This document shows positions 52,779 through 60,934 of a DNA stretch of 64,000 bases, piece after piece. Origin of the DNA: Hansschlegelia plantiphila (GTDB taxonomy: Bacteria; Pseudomonadota; Alphaproteobacteria; Rhizobiales; Methylopilaceae); assembly GCF_027922265.1 (NCBI RefSeq), contig NZ_BSFI01000002.1, forward strand, positions 310,001-374,000, in the 5' to 3' direction. Under the pieces are notes generated by a model, which was given only the letters and a program-made list of their open reading frames with translations, was not told the origin of the DNA and ran no database searches. Both the position numbers and the translations under genes were made by a program. The first letter of the stretch is position 1, and the number at the start of each line of letters is the position of its first letter.

Positions 52779-52801
52779 GTCCTCCGGCTTGACCGGAGGA
52801 C
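52779..52801. repeat. Palindromic repeat unit 2
   Basis: GTCCTCCGG and CCGGAGGAC form perfect 9-base arms around CTTGA, with CGTC flanking the left arm and a following CATGTCCGG motif. It is part of the same repeat block between dgcA and dgcB. Confidence 0.7.
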
Positions 52802-52835
52802 CCATGTCCGGCGTCGAGCGCCACGTCCGGCATGG

Positions 52836-52858
52836 ATGGTCCGGCCAGGCCGGACCAT
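52836..52858. repeat. Palindromic repeat unit 3
   Basis: ATGGTCCGGCC and GGCCGGACCAT form perfect 11-base arms around one base. With units 1 and 2 it makes a 200-base hairpin-rich block inside an otherwise tightly overlapping operon. Confidence 0.75.
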
Positions 52859-52890
52859 GACGGCTGCGGGTTGAAGGCGGACGGCGCGCC

Positions 52891-54774
52891 ATGACCTACG
52901 CCCTTCCTGTCCTGGTCTTCGTCATGGTCGCGCTCGCGACGGCTCAGGCGCTGCGGCGCGCAGCATGGTGGCGGCAGGGCGCAGCCGCTGAGGTCGCCTG
53001 GGGGCCAGGGCTGCTCGCGCTTCCCAGGCGCTATCTCGTCGACGTCCACCACGTCGTCGCGCGCGACGCATACGCCTCGCGCATGCATGCGGTGGTTGCA
53101 GGCGGGCTGATCGTGGCGACGGTCCTCGCGGGGCTCGCGATCCTGCCGTCGCTCGGCGGTTCGCGGCTCTATTGGGCGATCGTCGCGCTCGCTTTCGGCG
53201 TCACTGCCGCCGGCTCGCTGCTCGTCGGGGCGCGGCGCTACCCGGCGAAGCCCCGACGGCTCTCGGGCGGGCGTTTTCAGATCCTGCCCTTTCTGTTGCT
53301 GGCCTATGCGCTCGGCGGCCTCGCCGGCGCGCTGCTGCTCGCCCTCGGCGCGGCCTCGACGCCGGCGCTGATCGCGGCGCTCGCGCTCTCGGGCGTCGGC
53401 GGCCTCGGCCTCGCCTACGAGGTGCGGCGCGGGCCGATGCGCCATGCCGTCGCTGGCGCGCTTCATCTCGTCGCCCATCCCAGACCCGGCCGTTTCCGGA
53501 GCCGGCTCGACACGGCCCTGGCGCCGCTCGACCTCGACGCAGCAAGGCTCGGCGCCGAGACACCGGCGGACTTCACCTGGAACCGGCTGCTCAGCTACGA
53601 CTCGTGCATCCAGTGCGGCCGGTGCGAGACGGCATGCCCGGCCTTCGCGGCCGGGCAGCCGCTCAACCCGAAGCGGCTGATCCAGGACCTCGTGGCCGGC
53701 ATGACGGCGGACGAGCCGCCCTACGCCGGCAGTCCCTATCCGAACGCCCGGGAGGTCGACCCCCCGGCCGCGCCGCTCGCCCGCCTCATCGGCCCGGACG
53801 CGCGCATCCACCCCGACACGCTCTGGGCCTGCACCACCTGTCGCGCCTGCGTCGAGGAATGCCCGATGATGATCGAGCACGTCGACGCCATCGTCTCGCT
53901 GCGCCGCAACGAGACGATGGAGTTCGCCCGCCCCCCGGAAAAGGCCGCCGACATCCTGTCCGACCTGCGCGGCGCCGGCGAGCCGGGCGGGCGGGCGCTC
54001 TCGGCGCGCACGGATTTCGCGGCGGGCCTGGATCTGCCGGTGATCTCCGCCCGCGGAGAGGCCGACGTCCTGCTCTGGCTGGGCGAGGGCGCCTACGACC
54101 TGCGCTATGGCCGCACCCTTCGCGCGCTCGTGCGCCTGATGCGGGACGCTGGCGTCGACTTCGCAGTGCTGGGCGCGGAGGAGCGGGACACCGGCGATCT
54201 CGCGCGGCGTCTCGGCGACGAGGCGACCTATCAGCAGCTCGCTCGCGCCAACGTCGAGACGCTCGGCCGCTACCGTTTCGGCCGTATCGTCACCGCCGAT
54301 CCGCATGCGCTGCACGCGTTGCGCAACGAATACCGGGTCTTCGGGGGCGAGTGGACGGTCGTGCACCACACAGCGCTGCTGCTGGAGCTGATTGAGGCGG
54401 GCCGGCTGAAGCCGGGAGTCCTCGGTGGACTGTCGGTCACCTACCACGACCCGTGCTATCTCGGCCGCTATAACGGTGAGACGGAGGCGCCCCGCAAGGT
54501 GCTCGACCTGATCGGGGCGTCGCGTGTGGAGATGGCGCGCTCGGGCCGGCGCTCGATGTGCTGCGGCGGCGGGGGCGGGGCACCGATCTCCGACGTGGCC
54601 GGCGACAGGCGCATCCCCGACATCCGGATGGGGCAGGCGATCGAGACCGGCGCTGCGGTCGTCGCCGTCGCGTGTCCCACCTGCACCGCCATGCTGGAAG
54701 GCGTCACAGGCGTAAGACCGGACGTTAAAGACATCGCAGAACTCCTTCTGGCATCTATGGAGTTGGGCGCATGA
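52891..54774 (+). CDS. dgcB: Dimethylglycine dehydrogenase-associated iron-sulfur subunit DgcB
   Basis: A 627-aa membrane-bound protein. About five hydrophobic N-terminal helices lie within residues 1-180. Two 4Fe-4S clusters follow, in CIQCGRCETACP near 239 and CTTCRACVEECP near 314. Two CCG-type heterodisulfide-reductase motifs follow, around YHDPCYLGRYN and MCCGGGGG. It should transfer electrons from DgcA and Etf toward quinone. It overlaps etfA by an ATGA junction. The ATG is preceded by GGCGGACGG. The preceding 270-base repeat block breaks the tight spacing seen in the rest of the operon, which may set the DgcA:DgcB ratio. Confidence 0.9.
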   Translation: MTYALPVLVFVMVALATAQALRRAAWWRQGAAAEVAWGPGLLALPRRYLVDVHHVVARDAYASRMHAVVAGGLIVATVLAGLAILPSLGGSRLYWAIVALAFGVTAAGSLLVGARRYPAKPRRLSGGRFQILPFLLLAYALGGLAGALLLALGAASTPALIAALALSGVGGLGLAYEVRRGPMRHAVAGALHLVAHPRPGRFRSRLDTALAPLDLDAARLGAETPADFTWNRLLSYDSCIQCGRCETACPAFAAGQPLNPKRLIQDLVAGMTADEPPYAGSPYPNAREVDPPAAPLARLIGPDARIHPDTLWACTTCRACVEECPMMIEHVDAIVSLRRNETMEFARPPEKAADILSDLRGAGEPGGRALSARTDFAAGLDLPVISARGEADVLLWLGEGAYDLRYGRTLRALVRLMRDAGVDFAVLGAEERDTGDLARRLGDEATYQQLARANVETLGRYRFGRIVTADPHALHALRNEYRVFGGEWTVVHHTALLLELIEAGRLKPGVLGGLSVTYHDPCYLGRYNGETEAPRKVLDLIGASRVEMARSGRRSMCCGGGGGAPISDVAGDRRIPDIRMGQAIETGAAVVAVACPTCTAMLEGVTGVRPDVKDIAELLLASMELGA

Positions 54775-55958
54775 CCCGCGTACGGCGTGATCCGCGTGCG
54801 GATCGCCGCGCGGCGCAGATCGCTTCGCTCGACAGGCCGCGTTTCGATCTCGCCGGCCGCGCCGCAGACGGTGGCCCCGGCCGCCCCAGACGCAACCCCC
54901 GCACGGAATTCGCTGCGCTGCGCGTGACGGGCGCCGCCCGGCCGCGCTTCGACCGACAACACCGGGGCGAGGGCGCGGTCGCGCAGGTCGTGTCCGCCGC
55001 CTCCACGCCGAATGTCATCGTGGTCGACGCGCCGGCCTTCCTCGTCGCTGTCGTGCCCGATGCGCCCGGCGGTCGCCTCACCCAGCACGACCGGCAGCTG
55101 TTCGGCGCGGCGCGCACGCTCGCCGGCGCCCACGGAGCGGTGGCGGCGCTGGTCGCGGGCGAGATCGAGGGCCTCGGCGCGATCGGCGCGGATCGGGTCG
55201 CGGCGCTCGCCAGCACGCAAAACTATGCGCCGGACGTCACCGCCGCAGCGCTCGCCTCGGCCTTCGCGGCGTTGTCGCCGCGCCATCTGCTGTTCCCCGA
55301 GACGCCGGACGGCGGGGACCTCGCGCGGCGCCTGGCGCTGCTGACGGGCGAACCTCTGTTCCCGGACGTCGAGCAGCTTTCCGCGACGTCCGTCTCGCGC
55401 GCCGCGCGTGGCAAGCGCGTCGCGCAGCGCGCGGCGCCGGCGCGGCTGATGACGCTCGGCGCCGATGTCGTCGCGCCCTACAGCGGCCCAGCCCGTGAGG
55501 GGCGATCTGAGCCGCTTCCCACAGCGGAGGTTTCGGCGCCAGCGATCACCGACGCGCGGCGCATTCCGGCGGATCCGGCGACGACGCCGCTGACGGTCGC
55601 CGATTTTGTGGTGTCGGCGGGAAACGGCGTGACGGATATCGAAGCCTTCCGGCGGCTCGCCGAGGCGCTCGGGGCGACGCCCGGCGCGAGCCGCGTGCTC
55701 TGCGACGCCGGACTGATGCCGCGGGCCTCGCAGGTGGGCGCTTCCGGTTCGGTGCTGACCGCCACATGCTATCTCGCGCTCGGCGTCGCAGGCGCGCCGC
55801 AGCACCTGCAGGGCGTGGCGGGCTGCGAGCATGTGGTCGCCGTCAACACGGACCTCCACGCCGCCATGATCGAACGGGCGGGGCTCGCGATCGTGCAGGA
55901 CGCGCAGCTCGTGATGCCCGCGCTGATCGCAGCCCTCGAATCGGAGAGGGCGTCATGA
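54771..55958 (+). CDS. etfA: Electron transfer flavoprotein alpha subunit (DgcAB-linked)
   Basis: A 395-aa Etf alpha subunit. The FAD-binding C-terminal domain shows GLMPRASQVGASGS, then YLALGVAGAPQHLQG, then VVAVNTDLHA. The N-terminal 60-70 residues are Arg-rich (RVRRDPRADRRAAQ and onward) and unlike the standard subunit, which normally starts at the domain I fold. It shuttles electrons from dimethylglycine and sarcosine-type dehydrogenases to the quinone pool. It overlaps dgcB and etfB by ATGA junctions. The usual housekeeping ETF is likely elsewhere, so this is a dedicated pair. Confidence 0.88.
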   Translation: MTRVRRDPRADRRAAQIASLDRPRFDLAGRAADGGPGRPRRNPRTEFAALRVTGAARPRFDRQHRGEGAVAQVVSAASTPNVIVVDAPAFLVAVVPDAPGGRLTQHDRQLFGAARTLAGAHGAVAALVAGEIEGLGAIGADRVAALASTQNYAPDVTAAALASAFAALSPRHLLFPETPDGGDLARRLALLTGEPLFPDVEQLSATSVSRAARGKRVAQRAAPARLMTLGADVVAPYSGPAREGRSEPLPTAEVSAPAITDARRIPADPATTPLTVADFVVSAGNGVTDIEAFRRLAEALGATPGASRVLCDAGLMPRASQVGASGSVLTATCYLALGVAGAPQHLQGVAGCEHVVAVNTDLHAAMIERAGLAIVQDAQLVMPALIAALESERAS

Positions 55959-56749
55959 AGATCGTCGTCCTGCTGTCGGCCGGCGCGCATCCGGTTTCCA
56001 GCGCTCCGGTCCTGCCGCGGCTCGAAGCGCAGGCGCTGCGCCTCGCGCTCGCCCTGGGCGAAACCACAGGCCTCCACGCAGGACCCTCCGCCGCGCCGGC
56101 CGCGGACGCCCTCGGCCACGGTCTTGGGCTTCTGACCCATCTCGCCACGCGCGAGGGCGACGATCCGATCCCCGCGCTCGTCGCGGCGCTGAAGGCCGAG
56201 ACGCCGGACCTGGTGCTTGCCGGACGCAGGGGGCAGGGCGGCGAGGAGACCGGCTTGGCGCCCTATGCAGTCGCCGCCGCGCTCGGCGTGACGATCGTCG
56301 CCGACGCCGTCGCGCTTGCGCCCGGCGCTGCGCCGGGCTCGCTCGTCGTCGAGCAGGCCCTTCCCAAAGGTGCCAGGCGACGGCTCGTCGTACGGCTGCC
56401 GGCGCTCGTCACGGTGCATCCCGGCGCGCCGGCGCCGGGCGCCTATGCCTATGGCGTCGCGCGCCGGGGCCGGGTGGACACGATCTGGGGAGTCGCAGGG
56501 TCCGCTGCGGAGCCGAATCCGATCGCCGTCGAGGAGCGCCCCTACCGCCCTCGGCCGAAGCTGATGCGCAGCGCGCCGGGCACCGGCTCCGCCGCCGAAC
56601 GGCTGGCGGCGGCGACTGGGGGGATGGCTTCATCCGGCGCGAACGTCCTGGTCCAGCCGACGCCGGACGAGGCGGCCCGCGCCATCCTCGAGCATCTGCG
56701 GCGCATCGGCGTGCTGGCGCCCGCCGTCGCGAACAAGCCGGCGGCTTGA
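55955..56749 (+). CDS. etfB: Electron transfer flavoprotein beta subunit (DgcAB-linked)
   Basis: A 264-aa Etf beta subunit. KIVVLLSAGAHPVSS is the N-terminal strand; DLVLAGRRGQGGEETGLAPYAVAAALG is the AMP-binding signature; VVRLPALVTVHPGA follows. The C-terminus has an Ala- and Gly-rich tail. It binds AMP and completes the ETF heterodimer with the upstream gene, overlapping it by ATGA. It is the last gene of gbcA-gbcB-dgcA-dgcB-etfA-etfB and ends seven bases from the convergent eutC. The start, ATG 55955, fits the overlap; longer frames are unsupported. Confidence 0.9.
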   Translation: MKIVVLLSAGAHPVSSAPVLPRLEAQALRLALALGETTGLHAGPSAAPAADALGHGLGLLTHLATREGDDPIPALVAALKAETPDLVLAGRRGQGGEETGLAPYAVAAALGVTIVADAVALAPGAAPGSLVVEQALPKGARRRLVVRLPALVTVHPGAPAPGAYAYGVARRGRVDTIWGVAGSAAEPNPIAVEERPYRPRPKLMRSAPGTGSAAERLAAATGGMASSGANVLVQPTPDEAARAILEHLRRIGVLAPAVANKPAA

Positions 56750-56756
56750 GCGCTCC

Positions 56757-57542
56757 TCAGCCGATTTCCCCCGCGATCTCCGGCGGAGCGATCGCGGCGA
56801 CGTCGTCCTTCAGCTTCACGCCGGTGAGCTGCAGCTTCAGCGCCGTGCGAGCGAGCCAGGCGAGCTTCTCGGCGGCAAGGTCGTAGGACAGGCCGCCGAG
56901 GCCGTGGACGTTCGAGATGCAGTTGCGCTCGGAGTCGCGCCGACCGACCCGCGGCTCGTAGGTGAGGTAGACGCCAAGGCTCTCCGCCACGCTGAGGCCC
57001 GGACGCTCCCCGATCAGCGAGACCGCGAGCCGCGCGCCGAGCCGCTCGCCGACGTCGTCGCTGAGCGCGACGCGGGCCTGACGGGCGATGACGATCGGCG
57101 CGACCTTGAGGTCGCCGAGCCGCTCCATGCAGGCGCGGATCATCGGAGCGGCGTGCATCTGGACGCCGATCGACGACAGCCCGTCGGACAGCACGAAGAC
57201 GATGTCGTAGCCGTGCTGCACGGCGTCGAGCTTTGCGGCGGATTCCTTGTCGAGCCGTCGTCCGAGATCCGGGCGCCGGAGATAGGTCGGGCGATCCGGC
57301 GCGAGGCTCGCGACGCGGATGGTCTCATAGGGGGCGAGCTGCTCTTCGAGAGCGTCGAAGTCGAGCGGCGCGTGGACGGCGTCGCGCGCCTTGGCGTGGG
57401 CGAGCTGGAAGTCGAGGACCGCCTTCAGCGGCATCGCGTCTCCGCTGCGGCCAAGGCCAATGCGGGCGCTGGTCGCCTGCCGCATCGAAGACCAGAGGTC
57501 GATGGGCGGGGGGACCGCGTCGTTCGCCATGTCGCGCGCCAT
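56757..57542 (-). CDS. eutC: Ethanolamine ammonia-lyase small subunit
   Basis: A 261-aa protein with the EutC pattern. Near the N-terminus is DLWSSMRQATSARIGLGRSGDAMP, followed by LDFQLAHAKARDAVHAPLD, and later VIARQARVALSDDVGERLGARLAVSLIGERPGLS and NCISNVHGLGGLSYDLAAEKLAWL. With EutB it forms the adenosylcobalamin-dependent enzyme that converts ethanolamine to acetaldehyde and ammonia in the cytosol. The start ATG overlaps the EutB stop (TGATG). No eutA reactivase, microcompartment or acetaldehyde dehydrogenase genes are nearby. Confidence 0.92.
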   Translation of the reverse strand: MARDMANDAVPPPIDLWSSMRQATSARIGLGRSGDAMPLKAVLDFQLAHAKARDAVHAPLDFDALEEQLAPYETIRVASLAPDRPTYLRRPDLGRRLDKESAAKLDAVQHGYDIVFVLSDGLSSIGVQMHAAPMIRACMERLGDLKVAPIVIARQARVALSDDVGERLGARLAVSLIGERPGLSVAESLGVYLTYEPRVGRRDSERNCISNVHGLGGLSYDLAAEKLAWLARTALKLQLTGVKLKDDVAAIAPPEIAGEIG

Positions 57543-58942
57543 CAGGCCACCAGCCGGGTCTGGTCGACGAGCCGGGCGACGCGCGGGTCGCGCAGGCCAA
57601 GCTCCCGGATGCGGCCCTCGGGCGTCACCATGTCCATGCGCTCCAGCCACGCCTCGAACTCCGGCGCCGCCTTAACCCCGAGCGCGCCGCGCAGGTACAG
57701 CATGTCGTGGAACGACAGGCTCTGGTAGTTCAGCATGATGTCGTCGGCGCCCGGCACCGCGATCAGGAACGTGCAGCCCGCGACAGTGAGCAGCGTCATC
57801 AGGCTGTCCATGTCGTCCTGGTCGGCTTCGGCGTGGTTCGTGTAGCAGACGTCGACGCCCATCGGCAGGCCGAGCAGCTTGCCGCAGAAATGGTCCTCCA
57901 GGCCTGCGCGGATGATCTGCTTGCCGTCATAGAGATATTCCGGGCCGATGAAGCCGACCACGGTGTTGACGATCATCGGATCGTAGGCGCGGGCGACGCC
58001 GTAGGCGCGCGCCTCCATCGTCTGCTGGTCGACGCCGTGATGCGCCTCCGCCGACAGCGCCGAGCCCTGTCCGGTTTCGAAATACATGACGTTCTGGCCG
58101 ACCGTGCCGCGTTTCAGCGAGAGGCCCGCCTGATGGGCCTCCTTGAGGACCGAGAGATCGACGCCAAAGCCGTTATTGGCGGCTTCCGAACCCGCAACCG
58201 ATTGGAACACGAGGTCGACGGGCGCGCCCCGGTTCATGATCTCGATGGTGTTGGTGACGTGGGTCAGAACGCAGGTCTGCGCGGGGATGTCGTAATGCAG
58301 GCGCAGGTCGTCGAGCATCTTCATCAGCGAGATTGCGTTCGGCACGTTGTCGGTCGCCGGATTGATCCCGATCACCGCGTCGCCGACGCCATAGAGCAGT
58401 CCGTCGAGCACCGAGACCGCGATGCCGCGCAGGTCGTCGGTCGGATGGTTCGGCTGCAGCCGCGAGCCCAGCCTGCCCTCGAGGCCCAGCGTGGTGCGGA
58501 AGGCGGTGACGACCCGTCGCTTCTTCGCGACCGCGATCAGATCCTGATTCCGCATCAGCTTCGAGACGGCCGCCGCCATCTCCGGCGTGAGGCCGGGGGA
58601 GACGGCGGCGAGCGCCGCGCTGTCGGCCTCGTGGCTGAGCAGCCAATCGCGCAAACCGCCGACCGTCAGATGCGAGATCGGCCGGAACGCCTCGGCGTCG
58701 TGGCTGTCGATGATGAGGCGGGTGACCTCATCATCCTCATAAGGCACGACCGTCTCGCTCAGGAAGGTCTTCAGCGGAAGGTCGGCGAGCGCCATGCGGG
58801 CCGCGATCCGCTCGGCGTCGGTCTCGGCCGCGATCTCCGCGAGTTCATCGCCGGACTTGCGGGACGACGCCTTGGCGAGAACGTCCTTAAGATCGTCGAA
58901 GACGTAGCGATCGCCGCCGAGATCGCATGTCAGAGCAGCCAT
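57542..58942 (-). CDS. eutB: Ethanolamine ammonia-lyase large subunit
   Basis: A 466-aa TIM-barrel catalytic subunit. Diagnostic segments are GDAVIGINPATDNVPNAISLMKMLDDL, CVLTHVTNTIEI, LVFQSVAGSEAANNGFGVDLSVLKE, and DVCYTNHAEADQDDMDSLMTLL. The subunit holds the ethanolamine and cobalamin sites. It is upstream of eutC on the same strand; the 377 bases before it hold the promoter. Ethanolamine comes from phospholipid breakdown, as does choline, so placing eutBC beside the choline island makes metabolic sense. CbiZ in the same window may help supply the cobalamin. Confidence 0.95.
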   Translation of the reverse strand: MAALTCDLGGDRYVFDDLKDVLAKASSRKSGDELAEIAAETDAERIAARMALADLPLKTFLSETVVPYEDDEVTRLIIDSHDAEAFRPISHLTVGGLRDWLLSHEADSAALAAVSPGLTPEMAAAVSKLMRNQDLIAVAKKRRVVTAFRTTLGLEGRLGSRLQPNHPTDDLRGIAVSVLDGLLYGVGDAVIGINPATDNVPNAISLMKMLDDLRLHYDIPAQTCVLTHVTNTIEIMNRGAPVDLVFQSVAGSEAANNGFGVDLSVLKEAHQAGLSLKRGTVGQNVMYFETGQGSALSAEAHHGVDQQTMEARAYGVARAYDPMIVNTVVGFIGPEYLYDGKQIIRAGLEDHFCGKLLGLPMGVDVCYTNHAEADQDDMDSLMTLLTVAGCTFLIAVPGADDIMLNYQSLSFHDMLYLRGALGVKAAPEFEAWLERMDMVTPEGRIRELGLRDPRVARLVDQTRLVA

Positions 58943-59319
58943 TGGCGCCGTTCTCCGTCGCTGGTCGGTTCGGAGCCGGCGCGTGGCGCAGGTTCCGGGT
59001 CAGATCGTGAGACGATGATCTTTCCTGTGACGAAAGCAAGGGCGAGACCAAGCCTTGACCGCCATGCGGCGCCATCGCTGAATTCTATCAGCCGGGGAAT
59101 GTTTTAGGCATGCCGGTTCCGGTCTCTGCCTAACCGCTTCGCACAGGTTGGCGCGCTGACCGATCGTCTGCGAGCGTAACGGCGTTCAGGATCGTCTGGA
59201 ACGCGCATCGCGGTCGAGCCAAAAGGCCGTCAGCGGAACGGAGATCGGTTGCCAAGCCGCGCCGCGCGCGCTCCGTTAGCGTTTCCCGGCGCTTGGCGCT
59301 TCTGGATGTGGATGCATCG
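58943..59319. other. Intergenic region between eutB and an aldose-epimerase gene
   Basis: This is a 377-base divergent space. I see no gene, no cobalamin-riboswitch consensus and no obvious terminator. Its left side should hold the eutB promoter and its right side the promoter of the aldose-epimerase-like gene. A short frame with a TTG start reads into the next gene but is not supported as coding. Confidence 0.5.
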
Positions 59320-60216
59320 ATGACCGACACCTGCCGCATCCGCGCCGCAAGCGTCTCCGCCGAGGTGTCGGCGAAGGGCGCGGAGCTCGTCAGCCTGAAA
59401 GACGCCGCAGGCGAGGAGCTGCTCTGGCAGGCGGGCCCGGAATGGCCGCGCCATGCGCCGGTCCTGTTTCCGATCGTCGGACGACTCTCGGGAGACCTGC
59501 TGCGCCATGACGGCGCCGCTTACCGCATGACCCAACATGGCTTCGCCCGAGACAGCCTGTTCGAGTGGACGGAGCGCTCCGAATCCCGTGTTGCGCTTTC
59601 GCTTGCCGACAGCGCCGCGACCCGGGCGGCCTATCCGTTCGCCTTCCGGCTGGAGCTCGTCTACGCGGTCGAAGGAGGGATCCTGTCGATGATCTCGCGC
59701 GTGACGAACCCGGGCGCCGAGGCTCTGCCGTTCTGCATCGGCGCGCACCCGGCCTTTCGATGGCCGCTCGCGGAGGGCGTTGCGAAAGACGGTCATGCGC
59801 TCGAGTTCGCGACCCAGGAGAGGGGCGTCGCGCGCTCCGTAGAGGACGGCTTGCTCGGCCCGGAGGAGCCCCTGCCGTTCGACGGCGTGACGCTGGCGCT
59901 CTCGCCGGACCTGTTCGCCAAGGACGCCCTGGTGCTGCCCGACGTCGCCAGCCGGTCGGTCCGTTATGTGGCGAAGGCGCCGGAGGGCGGCGTCGTGCGG
60001 GCGCTCACCGTATCCTGGCGTGGCTATGGCGACCTCGGCGTCTGGTCCAAGCCGTCCGGCGCGTCCTTCCTGTGCATCGAGCCCTGGCGCGGCATGGCGA
60101 GCCCGATCGGCTGGGACGGCGCGTTCGAGGACAAGCCCGGCGTCGTCCGGCTTCAGCCCGGCGCGACCATGGAGTTCGAGATCCGGTTTTCTATCGGGCC
60201 AGCCGGACGGCCATGA
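59320..60216 (+). CDS. Aldose 1-epimerase-family protein (LacX-like)
   Basis: A 298-aa protein with the galactose-mutarotase-like beta-sandwich pattern: LFPIVGRLSGDLLRHDGAAYRM, MTQHGFARDSLFEW, CIGAHPAFRWPL, and LCIEPWRGMASP. It is related to the LacX/YeaD-like group that epimerises aldoses or hexose-6-phosphates. The His of QHGFAR and the His of AHPAF are the likely active-site residues. ATG 59320 is chosen; a TTG nine codons upstream is an alternative. It stands alone, with a tRNA gene on the opposite strand 36 bases downstream. The substrate is unknown. Confidence 0.85.
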   Translation: MTDTCRIRAASVSAEVSAKGAELVSLKDAAGEELLWQAGPEWPRHAPVLFPIVGRLSGDLLRHDGAAYRMTQHGFARDSLFEWTERSESRVALSLADSAATRAAYPFAFRLELVYAVEGGILSMISRVTNPGAEALPFCIGAHPAFRWPLAEGVAKDGHALEFATQERGVARSVEDGLLGPEEPLPFDGVTLALSPDLFAKDALVLPDVASRSVRYVAKAPEGGVVRALTVSWRGYGDLGVWSKPSGASFLCIEPWRGMASPIGWDGAFEDKPGVVRLQPGATMEFEIRFSIGPAGRP

Positions 60217-60252
60217 GAAGGCGGCGCCCGATCCAGGCGTCCCGCGCGGGAC

Positions 60253-60327
60253 TGGTGCCGGATGAGGGGATTGAACCCCCGACCTTCGGTTTACAAAACC
60301 GCTGCTCTACCGCTGAGCTAATCCGGC
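60253..60327 (-). tRNA. tRNA-Thr (anticodon UGU)
   Basis: On the minus strand the sequence folds into a complete cloverleaf. The acceptor arm is GCCGGAT paired with ATCCGGC, the D arm GCTC/GAGC, the anticodon arm GCGGT/ACCGA with loop TTTGTAA (anticodon TGT), and the T arm GGGGG with loop TTCAATC. An encoded CCA end follows the discriminator A. The first pair of the anticodon arm is G-A, a mild mismatch. The gene is 75 bases including CCA. Confidence 0.95.
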
Positions 60328-60510
60328 GCACCTTCTAATTTACGAGCGGCGTCAGCTACTTGGAGCAATGCAGCACATCGCAGTCCGATTGTCCTGTGCC
60401 GTATTTCGTGACTACCCGCTCGCCGCTGAAGGCGAACGCTCATCGCCCGAACGGCCATTTTGGTCAAGCCTCGCGCTCGGCCCTTCTTGGCGTCGGGTCC
60501 CGTCTGTCCG

Positions 60511-60798
60511 TCAGGCCACTTTCCGCTTCCGGAGCGAGTAGAACATCATGGCCGCCGCGCCGATCCCCCACAGCGCCCACTTGAGCGGAAGCGCGTCGGC
60601 GGTCTCCGACCGGATTGGCAGAACGGTGATGGAGCCCGGCCGGGATTCGACGCCGGCCTTGCCCTCGGCTTTCGCGGCTTCGATCTGCTCTGGGGAGACG
60701 ACCCATTCAGCTCCGCGAGATTTATCGTAGAGCATCGCTCCGACATAGACGGCGACGCCGACGAGTGCGGCGAGAAGCGCGCGCATACCAACTTTCAT
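60511..60798 (-). CDS. Small hypothetical two-helix membrane protein
   Basis: A 95-aa protein I do not recognise. It has an N-terminal hydrophobic segment (RALLAALVGVAVYVGAMLY), a soluble middle (about 30-68), and a second helix (PLKWALWGIGAAAMMFYSL) followed by a basic end RKRK. That suggests both ends in the cytoplasm with a periplasmic loop, or the opposite orientation. It lies downstream of manC on the same strand after 136 bases. Starts at residues 1 and 5 are both possible. No function is proposed. Confidence 0.55.
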   Translation of the reverse strand: MKVGMRALLAALVGVAVYVGAMLYDKSRGAEWVVSPEQIEAAKAEGKAGVESRPGSITVLPIRSETADALPLKWALWGIGAAAMMFYSLRKRKVA

Positions 60799-60934
60799 TC
60801 CAAGCCCATTCTATTGGCGCCGGGAATCGGCGCGGAGAAGCCCTCGATTAGCATCCTCCGGAGGCAGGCGGCGCCTCTTGATGCGACGCCGAGGGGCTCA
60901 CGCAAAACGCTGGGGCTTGGCTTTCGCGATGTCG

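Noticed and set aside
58943-59319. Cobalamin riboswitch upstream of eutB
   Set aside because: I looked for the B12-box and neighbouring conserved blocks on the minus strand and found none.
59565-60338. Plus-strand frame ending in a peptide with GIEPPTFGLQNRCS
   Set aside because: That peptide is the translation of the complement of the tRNA-Thr gene, a well-known artefact, and the frame lies across the aldose-epimerase gene.
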